A stretch of 64,000 nt of DNA. It comes from Corylus avellana (lineage: Eukaryota; Streptophyta; Magnoliopsida; Fagales; Betulaceae). The notes under the pieces are model-generated. The model was not told the DNA's origin. It saw nothing but the letters and a program-made list of their open reading frames with translations, and ran no database searches. Location of the stretch: assembly GCF_901000735.1 (NCBI RefSeq), contig NC_081547.1:11019156-11083155 (forward strand), written 5' to 3'. Below are positions 10,540 to 22,652 of this stretch, piece by piece. How positions within the stretch are numbered: the stretch's first letter is position 1; each line of letters starts with the position of its first letter. The position numbers and the translations under genes were made by a program.

Positions 10540-11930
10540 AATAACACATTTACACTCCTTCTCAAGTTGAGGCATCAAGATGAGACAAAGATATCTTGCA
10601 TACCCAGCTTGCATGCATGAAAGATGCTACTTGACACTCATTTTGTCAGGATATCAACTTGACTGCCTCCATATGAGACTTACGCGGCAAATGCATAAAT
10701 TAACTTACCACACTAACAACATATGCGATGTCGGAACGAGTGTGAGAGAAATAAGTCTACTTACCATGTAATGCTGATATCTACATTTTTTTTCCCACGA
10801 GATGACTCTTTACTACTTTCACCCAACTTAACATTCACCTCCATTGCATTATCAATAGCTTTACATCCGAGCATCCCTATCTCCTTGAGAAGATCATGGA
10901 CATATTTCTGTTGGGAGATGAATATATCATGCTTCGATCTCCCTGCCTCAATGCCTTTGAAAATATTTTAAATTGTCCTAGTCTTTTATTTCAAATTCAT
11001 TTGCAATAGAATTTTTTAGGGTTAATTATTACCCTTTTCTCCCATGAAATACCACGTGATTTCACATGTCACACAATTGCATTAAACTACCATTTTGTTA
11101 CGAAAACCTCCATTTGTTAGTCTAAATTGTTAAAAAAAAAAAAAACAAAACAAAACAAAACAAAAACAAAAAATGATGAAAGTACCCAAACTCTAGAAAC
11201 TAAATTTACATAAATACCCATTAATTAAAAATTTCAATAAATAAATAAGTTTAAAAAATAGCCACCAACAAGAAAAATAAATAAATCTTAGGGGTGACTC
11301 ACTTGGGGGCGGTTCGACAACCATGCCTTGTTCTTTATTTTATTTTATTTTAAAAAAATAAGTTTAAGATTTTTAAAGTTTTAATATTTTTATTTAATTC
11401 CTAATTTTGAAATTTTTAATTTAGTTTTTAAAATTTTAGTATTTTTTTGGTTTTTCTAATTTTTTAATTCAAGGGTATTTTCGTTCTTTATCGAGGTTAA
11501 CATCTAAAAAATGTGTATTCTGCTTGATTTAACGAGATTTCGTAATGACAGACATGGGTTTTTTTTTTTTTAACAAAATAGTAGTTCAATGTTGTTGAGT
11601 GTGACATGTATTAGATCATGGGGGCAACTTATAAATGAGTGGTAGTTAATAGGGAAATAAAAAAGGCAATTAACCCATTTTATAAGTTTCATATATCATT
11701 ATCATTTTTAGTCACACTACAATATCATCTACAATCACATACACAAAAGGAGCCATTACCGTTCCTCGAGAAGAATGTTTGATAAAAAGCGAATGATCAG
11801 CTTGACTTTGTTTATGAAGGGCTTTCAGATATATATCTTTGACTCACTTCATTGGATAAAACATAAATTGATTGCATGCTATAACATGTTTGAGATCCAT
11901 GCAGATTGGCCTTTTCCTTTAGAATTTGAA
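10540..11930 (-). mobile_element. Copia retrotransposon remnant (reverse transcriptase pieces), split by a MITE
   Basis: The minus strand of about 10780-10965 reads RSKHDIFISQQKYVHDLLKE, typical of the Ty1/copia reverse transcriptase after the active site. The minus strand of about 11700-11880 reads QADHSLFIKHSSRG followed by a YVDD-like active site changed to VYVIVDDIVV and then a stop. The two pieces are in the order expected for one copia pol and are separated by the MITE at about 11029-11675. At 10545-10700 there is a decayed 3' portion (CTTCTCAAGTTGAGGCATC). All frames are broken. It ends within about 70 bp of the first visible exon of the VWA gene. Confidence 0.85.
11029..11675. mobile_element. 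Mutator-like MITE inserted in the copia remnant
   Basis: The left end GGGTTAATTATTACCC and the right end, read inverted, GGGTTAATTGCCTTTT are similar. Inversion continues through CATGTCACAC and the AACTAC(C/T)ATTTTGTTA blocks. Flanks ATTTTTTAG and ATTTTATAA agree at about 7 of 9 positions, compatible with an old 9-bp duplication. It splits a copia reverse transcriptase into two pieces, so it inserted after that element. Confidence 0.65.
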
Positions 11931-11990
11931 GCAAGTTATCTTAAGTTCTCAAGAAGTAGTCATGATGTGGCTAACAGGGTTCACTTCTAG

Positions 11991-14900
11991 GTGTCGAGGT
12001 TGATGTTAGCGGAAGATCCTATAGCACTCAGCTCATCACAATGGAAGATACAATAGACATGGAGAAAGTGATCAAAGCTGAGGGACGCTTTCTCAAATGC
12101 CAGATCTACACTTTAAAAGTTCCGCAGGTTATTATTATTTAGTGCATCCAATGATTTAGAATTTGTTTTTCAATTCTCTGTAATTTCTATGTTTATTATC
12201 TTTTAGGTTGATGGAGGCTCCACTCTCTCAATTAAGATCAGTTGGTCTCAGAAATTGTCATATCATGATGGCAAGTTTGGCATCAATGTACCTTTTAGTT
12301 TTCCAGCTTATGTCAATCCTGTTGGAAAGACAAATTCCAAAAGAGAAAAGATTTTGTTGAAAGTGAACTCTGGTACTGGCAGAGAAATTATATACAAAAG
12401 TACCAGCCACCCTCTAAAGGTATCTCTTTGTTATAAATTTTGTTCAGCCTCTAAATACGCATAAAGAACCTTGCTTTTTGTGACCTTCCAGGAACAAACA
12501 CGTCAAGCTAGTAAAGTAAGTTTCGTATATGAAGCTGAAGTACCAGCATGGTCGAATGCAGACTTCACTTTCTCATACACTGTAAGACCTTGAATTATTA
12601 GTTGTTTTGTAACTGAGCATTTTGGGAACACCATGTATGCAAGAATGCCTGAAGGGTTATCTTATATGGGCTAATGTTTTTACAGGTTAATTCAACTGAC
12701 TTCTTTGGTGGTGTGCTCTTGCAATCTCCATTTCTGCGCGATTTTGATCAAAGAGAAATGTTTTGCTTCTATCTTTTCCCTGGAAATATCCAGAGTAGGA
12801 AGGTTTGTTAGCATTAACCTACTACCTTCTATTTCTCACGTTTTTTAATTTTAAAAATATCTGCATTAATGGGAATGTGTTTTCTTGGCTTCTCACCTTA
12901 CAATAAATGATGGTAAAAATGCTAGTTTTTCTTTGCTTAGTTTAACTTATCAATGCGATAGGTACTTATGATTGCATCAACAAGGACAGAGTAAAGGACC
13001 ACATATGTCTTTTAAATTAGAGGGAAACAAGTCAACTAGAAAATTAGAGGATGGACATTTTTTTGGAAATGGAACACTGGTTAATGGCCTTTAATGGAAT
13101 GCTGGCCACCCTTCTTTTCCCTGCGAGTAGGTGGTCCTCAAGAACCCCAAGCTCCACACATTTTTTGTGCTGTTAATTTTTTTTTACTCAACTTTTAAAT
13201 GCATCATGGTAATTTTCACTCCATTAATTTTAGTGAATTTGATAGGTTTTCAGAAAGGAAGTGGTATTTCTTATTGATATAAGTGGCAGCATGTCGGGAG
13301 ACCCTCTTGAGAATGCAAAGATTGCACTAGTGGCATCACTCTCCAAGCTCAACCCTAAAGATGCTTTTAACATAGTAGCTTTTAATGGGGAGCTACTCTT
13401 ATTCTCACCATCAATGAAGCTGGCAACCAAGGAAGCAATCTCAGATGCTACAGACTGGGTCGGTGAAAGATTAATTGCAAACGGTGGTACAAACATTTTG
13501 CTTCCCCTAAATCAGGTGAATTTATTTTTTAATATGTCCCAAGTTACGGATCAAATGTACTCCAATTATTATGCTTGTTAAGGTCAAACATTTTTCTTTA
13601 ATTTAGATTTCATCTGTTTTCATGTTACCTAATTGTATCTAAAAAGAGAAAAGCTAAGTAGGAAACTCAAAGAAGCCATCAAGTTTCTTTTGTACCCTGC
13701 TTACTTCCATGATCCATTTTCTATAATAAATCATATGTTATGGAACAAGTAGATGACTAGTGCAGCCCTATTTTGTTTATTTACTGCTTTTCCGACCTCG
13801 CTGCATGTGTAGATGCATCTGTGAGAGGGGTTTTGCTTCACCCATAAGCACATAGCCATTTTGCATCGTTTAGTGGTTAAAAAAGTTTTGTCCTTTAAGC
13901 AAGATGTTCTCCAGGTTTTTGATGGTTTGGATGAAAATAATACCCTATGATTTTATTCATTTATGGCCTACTTTACATATAATTTCTAATTAACCACTCT
14001 TCCTTTCTCTGTTGATATTAGCATGTGATACAAAATTTTGACCTTGATCTGCTTTATTTAGGCAATGAAGTTGTTGGCCGAGACTACTGATTCAATTCCA
14101 CTCATTTTCCTCATTACTGATGGTTCTGTTGAAGATGAAAAGGAGATTTGCAATAGTATGAAAGGCTACCTTGGAAGCGGGCAATCAATTTGTCCCCGCA
14201 TATGTACTTTTGGCATAGGTAAGGATTTTGGCTTTGGTGTTTCACTTTGTTAATGAAAAAGAAAAGTGAAGATGTGAATCAAGAAGGGCTGTATATTCTT
14301 TTTACTGTGCAGTCCTCAATTCATTCCACATATATAGGAGAATTACTTACAATGATTGGAGAATATTATGAGCATGACAGCTGGTAGGGAGAGGATTCTT
14401 TTTAGATGAATACAACATATACTAAGCATTCTAACACTCCCTCTCAAGCAGGAGCATCTATGTCATATAAGCCCTGCATAATGCCTCTAATCAACTCCTG
14501 CATAATAATGCCCATGTGAAAATATCGACAAGTTGGTCCTCAGACTTCACAAACAGTGTGGCTATATCTCCGCTCAGTATCTTATCTCGAACGAAATGGC
14601 AATCTACTTCAATGTGTTTAGTCCTCTCATGGAATACAAGGTTGAAGGCAATGTGTCAGTTTGCTCCCCGATTGCAGACTCCGTGGGCCGCTACCGGAGA
14701 TCACATTGCCACCACTGAAAAATGTTGATAGTCCTAAAATAATCTCCAGAAAACTGATGAAGAACTAAACGAGACTATACTTTACGGTCGATTCAACAAA
14801 AAAAATGCACTGCTCGTCTCACCAAATCTTCACCGTTTGCCAGTTACACGGCTCAGATCTCCTATGCTTGAACGTCATTCACTAGTTGCGTTTCAAGCTC

Positions 14901-17900
14901 CGGTTGCCAGTTGTACAACGATAGAGGCTTGGCTCTATACTGAGGTCAGCATCTGTATGGCTAACATCAGGGACCGTACACGACAGTTTCTGGAGTTTTT
15001 CTTGATTGGTTGCAAATGTTCTAACCCTGCTGATACGAAGTTGGAATAAGGAGAGTGGTTTAGCAGAAGAAGCAAACTGTTTTATTCTACCATAGTTCTT
15101 CTAATGCTTACATAGGTTTACAGAAAAGAAATACAACCTATTATGGAAAGGTATTCATAGCAGATTACAATCAGAAATAATAGGAATCAAATCATGGAGA
15201 ATCGAAGTAGCATATCGTCGGAAGTTTCCATATTCAACAATCTACTCAACTCATTTCCAGTCCAAACTATTTGGAATTGCCTTCTCTACATTAAACCTTT
15301 GGCAATATGTTTTTCCCTCTGACCCATATGCTACTGGTCCTTCAATCTCTGCATCACCTTTAATCTGAACTTTTTTCATTCTGCATTGGTGCAGTAAATA
15401 GTTTGTCTTCACTGTGCATAGGCCAATTGTTTTAACTAATCTTTTTCTCATCTGGTTCCTTGTCATGCTTCACAACTTTCTACCAATCCATGAGTTTGTT
15501 TTGCTTGTTACCCATCCATGTTTAATTATGTGATGAACCTTGCAGTTTTCCTAATCTGTTCAAATATTGTAAATAATTGATGAGCGGAATACTTCTCTAG
15601 GTTCATTTTGCAACCATTACTTCCTGCAAATGCTAGCACACATTGGGAGGGGTCACTATCTTGCTGCTTATGATGCAGGTCAGTTTTTCATTAATACTAC
15701 AGTTATTACCATTTGTTATAACAAGTGAGTTTTATCACTACCATCACAACTATCATTGTAACATTGAATTTTAGCAGCACTTATGCACTCTGCACTAAAA
15801 CTGTGATTAACTGCAATGCACTTGTGACTATTGTTATAAAACCTGAAATTACCTCGTCATAAGCTGGTAGTCTAGTGAGAAAAAAACTGGCAGACTAATC
15901 ATTAAATTTTCTTGTCCCAAATATTCCAGTGGTGCCACTATAAGAACTTCTATGAATGTTTTTTCTTTGGCCAGGTACAATTGATTTCCAAATACAAAGA
16001 TTATTCACGTGTGCTTCGTCAGTCATTTTTGCCAACATAAAGGTGGATGCTTTAGAACATCTTGATTCACTTGAGGTACGCTAGTCCTAACTGGAAATCT
16101 TTCTTCCCGCTCATCCTGGATTGAACTATTCTGCTCATCTTTTGAGGTTTCTAAATATTATGTGTCTCTTTTACTCAGAGATCATGTATGTTATAATTTC
16201 TTGCTTGGAGGAAACCTTCATTTTCTTGTTACTATATCTTTGACTGCAGAGTGACATATTGTAATCCTTCCTATTCCTCATTGCAGTTGTTTCCGTCTCA
16301 TATTCCAGACCTTTCATCTGGAAGTCCATTGATTGTGTCAGGCAGATATGATGGAAACTTTCCAGACTCTGTCAAAATTAGTGGTACCTTGGCAGATATG
16401 AGCAATTTCACAATAGAATTGAAAGTGCAAAGAGCTAAGGATGTGCCGCTTGACAGAGTAATGTTTTGACCTCTGGGGTTATTATAACTGACATTACCAC
16501 TTATCTTTGTGAGTCTGTGACAAATTAGTTTTGATTTATAATTAATTTTGCTCAATCATAGTTACTAGCCAATGATAACTGGAAAAGTGAACAAAAAAAA
16601 ATGAAAGGGTTTCTTATGAGTTTGTTGCTAGCAAGGTGAAATTAAAATCCCTCAGCTAGAAGCCTAGATCACCTTTTTTTAGCTATTTAGGCTTTAGACC
16701 AGCATAGATGTCCAATAAAATGATACCATTCACCTAGTTTCTAAAGTAACTCTGAACTGTCATTGGTTAAATTTAATTCTATTACTCCCATCCTCTGAGT
16801 GAAGAATGGTGTTATGTTGGAGACGGAACGTTGGCAGCATGAAAATGCACACATTGACTTTTTTGGCTACTTCTGCACTTCTCATTATTAATGTTTTCAG
16901 CAGGTACTTGCAAGGCGGCATATTGATATACTCACAGCTTGTGCATGGTTGCTGGGAACTAAAGAACCGGAGGAGAGGGTTAGTTGTCCCAACTGTCTAC
17001 AGATTGCATTAGTCGGAAAAAAATAACATAGCTGAACTCAATTTCATACCTGAATATTGTTTGATTTCAGCTCTCAATATGATAGTAAACGACAAAAGAT
17101 CCATAAACAGAAAAGAGGAATAAGTGTTGCCATTGAGGCAGTGTTTGAGAGAGGTGAAAATTTGTTTAAGACAAATTTCCAGCGGTTAGGTGTGATCATT
17201 GTATATTCGATGTAATTCAAAGGCCCTCCTAAGAAGTTATATGAGCCATGGGGTGATTATTTCAACTATATGAGGAACTTTTTTTCAAGGCTGGTTTAAC
17301 TTTATGACCATTAGACTTGTTGACATGGATGGATGATGATGTTATGGCCTTGTCTTAGATATTGAAATGTCAATAATATGGAGAAGAATAATTGCTATTC
17401 TTTCTTGCTGTAATCCTGATTTATTTATTTATTTTAGAGTCATTAATAATAATTTCCCCATCTATTTCTTTTAGGTTGCCAAAATGAGCATACAAACTGG
17501 GGTTCCATGTGAGTACACTCGCATGGTTTTGGCTCAGACTAATAAAGGGGAGAAAGCACCTGAACCGATTTTGATACAACAGGTATGCATTTGCTTGATG
17601 TTCTCCATAAACATTACTACCTACTCCTACATGTCCCCTGTCAGTAGCAAGCAGATAGTAGATTGCCATTTTTCTTGATCTTTCACATGAATTAGTTTTT
17701 AATGCTCTTAGTGGTTCTATGTGCACGGTCTTTTAAAGCATAACATTTCTGACAGACAGGACAAACTATGGTGACACAATGATTTTGGAGAAATTTAAAC
17801 AATATTCCACAAGAAATTGAGTTACCGTATGCTAAAAGCATGCTCAAATTACTAATTTCCTTAAATTCCATTGAAAAGGTATACAACAAACTAAAACTGC

Positions 17901-18208
17901 TGAAGAAGGTGGAGTCGGAGGGCCAGAAGATTATATTCCTGGGAAAACTAGGCCTGGGATTTGGTAACTTGGCTGCAACGGCAAAGAATATTCCAATAGG
18001 AGCTGAAGAGGACAAGCCACCTGATCCTGCAGATCTGTTGCTTAAGGCTGCTTCCAACTGTTGTGGTCGATTGCTTGACCGCTGCTGTTGCATGTGCTTC
18101 ATCCAGTCTTGTACATATGTGAATGACCAATGTGCAATTATCTTCACACAGATCTGCACTGCCCTTGCTTGTTTTGAGTGTCTGAATTGCTGTTATGAGC
18201 TCTGTTAA
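11991..18208 (+). CDS. Inter-alpha-trypsin inhibitor heavy chain-like (VIT/VWA) protein, first coding exon missing
   Basis: Twelve exons join in frame for 614 residues: 11991-12127, 12207-12419, 12492-12581, 12686-12802, 13246-13515, 14062-14218, 15601-15678, 15975-16075, 16287-16457, 16904-16978 (or from 16901), 17475-17582, 17879-18208. The order is a VIT-like beta region ([15 protein letters not shown]..., [17 protein letters not shown]), then a von Willebrand A domain with a complete metal site: DISGS at 13276, GGTN near 13483, TDG at 14115. A beta-rich segment and a very Cys-rich C-terminus follow ([13 protein letters not shown]). The closest family I recall is the plant ITIH-related group (Arabidopsis At1g19110, roughly 750 aa). 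About 140 N-terminal residues, normally one exon, are not found upstream in this window. The first exon here starts in phase 2 after an acceptor CTTCTAG at 11990, so a 5' exon is required. It is either lost, beyond the window, or misassembled. The function in plants is not established. Confidence 0.87.
14390..15230 (-). mobile_element. Copia remnant inside the VWA gene intron
   Basis: Within the 1.38-kb intron 14219-15600, the stretch TAACACTCCCTCTCAAGC...GGCAATCTACTTCAATGTGTTTAGTCC...GGGCCGCTACCGG is the minus strand of the RNase H and 3' end of a copia element; these phrases recur widely in plant copia copies. Further right, CCCTGCTGATAC near 15030 resembles a decayed initiator tRNA-Met primer site, followed by LTR-like DNA. 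Frames are broken. The exons on both sides still splice in frame, so the insertion is tolerated. Confidence 0.75.
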
Positions 18209-18403
18209 TGTATGTAATGAAATATGTAAAGGTCGTCAAAACAAAAATGTACGATATAAGTTATTGTGTACGAGAATGTTTTATATGGGCAGTGTAAGTG
18301 TTGTCATCTAATGATCAATTGATATTCTTTTTTTTTTATTGGATGTGTATTTCGTTGACCCAAAACTTAGGATAACTTTACCTCAAGGCTATCCTTACAG
18401 CCT

Positions 18404-20225
18404 AGGGCCGGCAATTTTGACACGACCCGCAAACCCGACACGAATACGACACGAAGTTAACAGGTATTAAGTTTGGGCTTATCGGGTTTGGGTCTTAATC
18501 GGGTTTATCCGATTAAGACACGATTAAATTCGTGTCTGGCGGGTGTTTAATAAATGGGTCTGGCTGGTCTGACGGGTCAATCGGGTCTAGCAGGTCAATC
18601 ACCCGCCAGACCCATTTAATTTTTAAAATTTTTTTAAAAAATAAAAAATAAAAAACCTATGTCTAAGTTCTAACTAAGTTAACCCTAACACTTATCGACT
18701 CACTCACGGCTAGGGGTGTAAACGAGCCGAGCTTGAGCGAGCTTCCCTTGTTCAGGCTTTGCTCGTTTAAATTTTACTCGAGCTCGAGCTCGAGTCGAGC
18801 TTAAGGGCGAGCCAAAAAAAATCGAGCTCGAGCTAATAATAAGTCTAGCCGAGCCAGCTCGCGAGCTGGCTCTTATATTTAATGTTTTTGTTTTAAATTT
18901 TTTTTTTTAACTTCAAGTACTCTTAAACGGCTTAAGAAGTTAGTTTGCATATGAGTATTTCCTTAGCCTGACTAGTCGAGTATGGAGCCTGAGTCAATAC
19001 AGCAAGGCATTTGGTTTCAAAGAGAGAGGATATGCATCCTTTTATAGATAAGCAAAGTTAGAGATTGATGTTTTCTTAACAATGTGGGACAAGTTAACAT
19101 GTTGCATTCAAACTGCATTAGGACAATGCCCCCTACAAAAAAATATTTTTTTAACGTTTCTCTCTCAATCCCCTTCACCAGTCACAACGGATCTTTCACC
19201 TAAACTCTCATTTCCCACTCTCTCACTCTCACTCACCAGACAGGTAGTGATAGTGTTTGGGTCTGTTTGATTCTTCAATAGTTTATGCCTTTCGCAATCT
19301 CCCTCAATAGTTTCTGCTTGATTCTTCTTCCTTTCGTTTGGATATGCTTTAATTGAATCGAGGTTTTTTTAATGATTGCTCTCTCTCTCTTTGATCACGA
19401 AGGGTGTAGAATTTTCCATTCTCTAACGCTTAAATATAAATGCAATTTTAAGGTTTTAATAATTATGAGATTTATAATTAATTATGTATTAGTTAGTTTA
19501 TATATATATATATATACACACACTCGAGCTTATACGAGCTGTTCACGAGCTTAGCCGAGTCGAGCCGAGATTGCTTCGTTTAATATTCGAGCTAGGATTT
19601 GTGTTCATGAAGTGCTTCATTTAATATTCGAGTCGAGCACAAGCCGAGCTTATGCGAGCCGAGCCCGAGCTTGCTCGCGAGCCGCTTCTCTCACTTACCA
19701 GCCCTACTCACGGCTTCATTTCACTCTTCACTTCACGACTTCACAGTCTTCACTTCACTGGCCTATTCCTTGTTTTTCCGTTACTTTTTCTATGTGGGTC
19801 TATATATTAAAACATTATCTTTTAAATCATTATTTATATATTTAAACATTCTCTTTTAAAACTTTTTATTCTTCTTGGATAGTTATGATAAATTTGACTA
19901 GTCCTTTGGCCTAAGAGATCCCTTTATTAAATTATTTTTCTCAATTTTGATTAAGGTTTTTTTTTTTAACTGGTCGGGTCGGGTCGGGTCATGTTACCTG
20001 TTTAGCTCACGAGTCGGGTCAGGTCGTGTCTACTCGATATGACCCGGTTATGCTAAACGGGTTAAGCGGGTCGTGTCGGGTTACCCGAATATTTTCCGTG
20101 TTATAATCGTGTCAGACCCGCTAACCCGTTTAGCTAAACGGGTCATGTTCGTGTTTCGGGTAATCGGGTCGCGGGTCTTAACGGGTCCTAATCGGGTCTA
20201 CCCGATTACCCGTTTTGCCAGCCCT
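18404..20225. mobile_element. Non-autonomous hAT-type element (outer), 1.82 kb including a nested copy
   Basis: Ends are AGGGCCGGCAATTTTGACACG on the left and TTTTGCCAGCCCT on the right (inverted match over the first bases). Flanks TACAGCCT (18396-18403) and AACAGCCT (20226-20233) form an 8-bp duplication with one mismatch, the size made by hAT transposases. The arms are dense in short GGGTC/GACCC and CGGGTTA motifs. No transposase frame exists. Relatives occur at 25715 and 29268. It carries a second element at 18711-19706. Confidence 0.82.
18711..19706. mobile_element. Nested non-autonomous hAT-type element, 996 bp
   Basis: Begins TAGGGGTGTAAACGAGCCG and ends TTACCAGCCCTA, a short terminal inverted repeat. 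It is flanked by perfect 8-bp direct repeats CTCACGGC (18703-18710 and 19707-19714). Both arms are full of GAGC/GCTC (CGAGCTCGAG) motifs. Removing it restores a continuous outer element. A TA/CA microsatellite lies at 19499-19524. No transposase is encoded. Confidence 0.88.
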
Positions 20226-20365
20226 AACAGCCTCACCAAATCTAATTTTTTGTTATTTTGATGAGGCAATTTAATTAAAATGGCTTAAATGTACACTTTT
20301 TAGACTCACCACTTTAACAAAAAAAAAGTAGTGAGGGAAACAGTATTTACCAAACTTAAAATTTA

Positions 20366-20747
20366 GAGAAAGCTTCACTAAGGACCCCCAAACTTTCACC
20401 CGATTTAAAATACCCTCCCTGAACTTCAATCTCTCAATTTAGTCTCTTGAACTTTCAATTGCTTTCAATTTGGACTCCTTCATCAGATTTTAAACGTTAC
20501 ATGACGTTTATACCCCTGACTTTTGTATAAAATTTTAACTTCTAAAACGTTTTTTTATTTAAAAACAAAAAAAAACAAAAATCAGGAATATTTTGGTCTT
20601 TTTTTTAATTTTTAACGGCTAAAATTAACATAAGGGTTCAAATTGAGAGCAATTGAAAGTTCAGGGGACTAAATTGAGAGATTTTGAAGTTCAGGAGGGG
20701 TATTTCAAAACGGGTAAAAGTTTGGAGGTCCTTTGTGAAGTTTCTCC
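20366..20747. mobile_element. Mutator-like MITE, 382 bp, perfect 9-bp target duplication
   Basis: Long inverted arms: GAGAAAGCTTCACTAAGGAC on the left pairs with the inverse of GTCCTTTGTGAAGTTTCTCC on the right, and similarity extends well over 100 bp inward. It is flanked by TAAAATTTA at 20357-20365 and 20748-20756. The 9-bp duplication points to a Mutator-type transposase acting in trans. Open frames inside are incidental. Confidence 0.88.
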
Positions 20748-20779
20748 TAAAATTTATTATTTACTCACCTATTCATTAA

Positions 20780-21020
20780 AAAAAAATATTTTCTCTCTCT
20801 TCTTTTTTACTTTTCATTTCTCTCATTTTTTTTTCTTTTTCTTTCCATTTTCTCCGTAGCCTCCCTCCCTTCTCTTTTCTTCTCTCTCCCTCTTCAATGA
20901 AATCAAAGTATATATTATGCCATATAATTGCATTAAATATTATTACTGCTGAATGATAGTAAAGATGAAAAATTCCTTTTTAAAAAAAAAAAAAAAAGAA
21001 AAAAAAAAAAAAAAACTTTC
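20780..21020. other. Pyrimidine-rich and homopolymer stretch, no gene
   Basis: T/C-rich DNA at 20780-20895 followed by two A runs near 20985-21016. No feature could be assigned. Confidence 0.5.
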
Positions 21021-21443
21021 CATAATTGATATGGGAGTGGAAATAAACCAACAATCCGTCCAATAGAATTAAAATTAAGAAAATGAAGGAAATATTACAA
21101 ATTTTTTAAAACATTACCATTAGAATAAGATAAATATTCTTAAAATAGACCATTAACAAACATTTAAAAATATAAAAGTTAGAGAAAGAATAAACAAATC
21201 TTTGAAAAATAATATTTAAATAAAATAGTGAAAGTGAATTGTTAAAGTAATGAGGCTGCTCTAGGTGCTATAAAAAGGTGAGTTGTTAAAATAACTGAAT
21301 GTGTACTTTTAGTTATTTTAGTAAATAAAATTTGGTGAGATAGTTAGGAATGCTCTTAGATTTCATTTGGGATGAAGGAGGAGTATTTTGTTAAGAAAAT
21401 GAATAGTTATTGAGAATGGCAAAGGGTGGAATGTAATAATTAT

Positions 21444-21924
21444 GAGAGCCCCTACTATCAGGTTCATCCTGATAACACCCTTTTTACAACATCTAATTAC
21501 TATGTGACACATCATCAATTTAAGAAAAATACAAAAAATAAAAGTGAGAACATTCACACCAAATCAGAGAACAAGAAAAACGTGTAGCCTGCAAGACCCA
21601 GGCCAGTGGTGAACACCTCAAACCCCGCTGGTTGTGACATGCTTCAAAACCCGTTTCTAATGCTTCAAAACTCATTTCTAATGCTCCAAAATCCTTTTTA
21701 ATGCCTTAAAACTGGTTTCTAATGCCTCAAAACTCGTTTTTGAATTCAAAACTAAAACCTAAAAGTAGAAGGTTAACCCTTTAGGGATTTTATCACCCTA
21801 AAATTTAGTGTATTTTGGTTCAACTTATTTTTGTGCACTTTTTATGTTTTTACTTATGTGTCGGTTATTGATTGGAGGCTGTAAAATGGGTGTTATCAGG
21901 ATGATCCTGATACAAGGTTTTCTC
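21444..21924. mobile_element. Mutator-like MITE, 481 bp, perfect 9-bp target duplication
   Basis: The left end GAGAGCCCCTACTATCAGG and the inverted right end GAGAAAACCTTGTATCAGG are alike, followed in both by ATCCTGATAACACCC. Flanks AATAATTAT at 21435-21443 and 21925-21933 are identical. The centre holds about five 21-23-bp tandem units of the type AATGC(T/C)TCAAAACTCGTTTCT (about 21640-21745). Confidence 0.87.
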
Positions 21925-22095
21925 AATAATTATTCAAATTCCTTAATTTGGTAACTATACATATGCTTTAATTGGAATTGAACCAACATTACACAAAAAC
22001 CCACATTTCCTTTTTTTTTTTTTTTAACTCAAATTAAATAATTTTTTTTTTTATCAAACACTAAAAAAAAAAAAAACTAGACCTAGGAATTCCAT

Positions 22096-22290
22096 GGGAA
22101 GAAGGGATCAGGATCCCCAGCAATAGCTGGGAATTGCTGATGGGTTTTTTTGTTAATTTGAACGTTGGATTTCATCCAACGGTCTAAATCTCGCCACGTG
22201 TCCCATATAAAAAAATATTATATATATTTTAAAAAATAAATATAAAATAAATTAATAAAAAATTAATTTTAATTTAATAATATGGGGTGG
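22096..22290. mobile_element. Left arm of an inverted-repeat element running into a gap
   Basis: GGGAAGAAGGGATCAGGATCC and the following CCCAGCAAT..CTGGGAATTGCTGATGGG correspond in inverted orientation to the right arm at 26046-26110. The arm runs into the N gap at 22291 through GTGG-rich sequence. In the second repeat unit the matching region shows a GC-rich core with GGTGGCCGACCAC motifs. The element class is not certain. Confidence 0.65.
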
Positions 22291-22652
22291 NNNNNNNNNN
22301 NNNNNNNNNNNNNNNNNNNNNNNNNNNNNNNNNNNNNNNNNNNNNNNNNNNNNNNNNNNNNNNNNNNNNNNNNNNNNNNNNNNNNNNNNNNNNNNNNNNN
22401 NNNNNNNNNNNNNNNNNNNNNNNNNNNNNNNNNNNNNNNNNNNNNNNNNNNNNNNNNNNNNNNNNNNNNNNNNNNNNNNNNNNNNNNNNNNNNNNNNNNN
22501 NNNNNNNNNNNNNNNNNNNNNNNNNNNNNNNNNNNNNNNNNNNNNNNNNNNNNNNNNNNNNNNNNNNNNNNNNNNNNNNNNNNNNNNNNNNNNNNNNNNN
22601 NNNNNNNNNNNNNNNNNNNNNNNNNNNNNNNNNNNNNNNNNNNNNNNNNNNN
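22291..22652. other. Assembly gap (362 N)
   Basis: A run of 362 N. By comparison with the second copy of the duplicated segment, the missing sequence should resemble about 25876-26214. It forms the left border of the duplicated contig. Confidence 0.98.

Noticed and set aside
17692..18159. Minus-strand 155-codon frame over the last VWA exon
   Set aside because: It overlaps, in antisense, an exon with clear homology and in-frame splicing.
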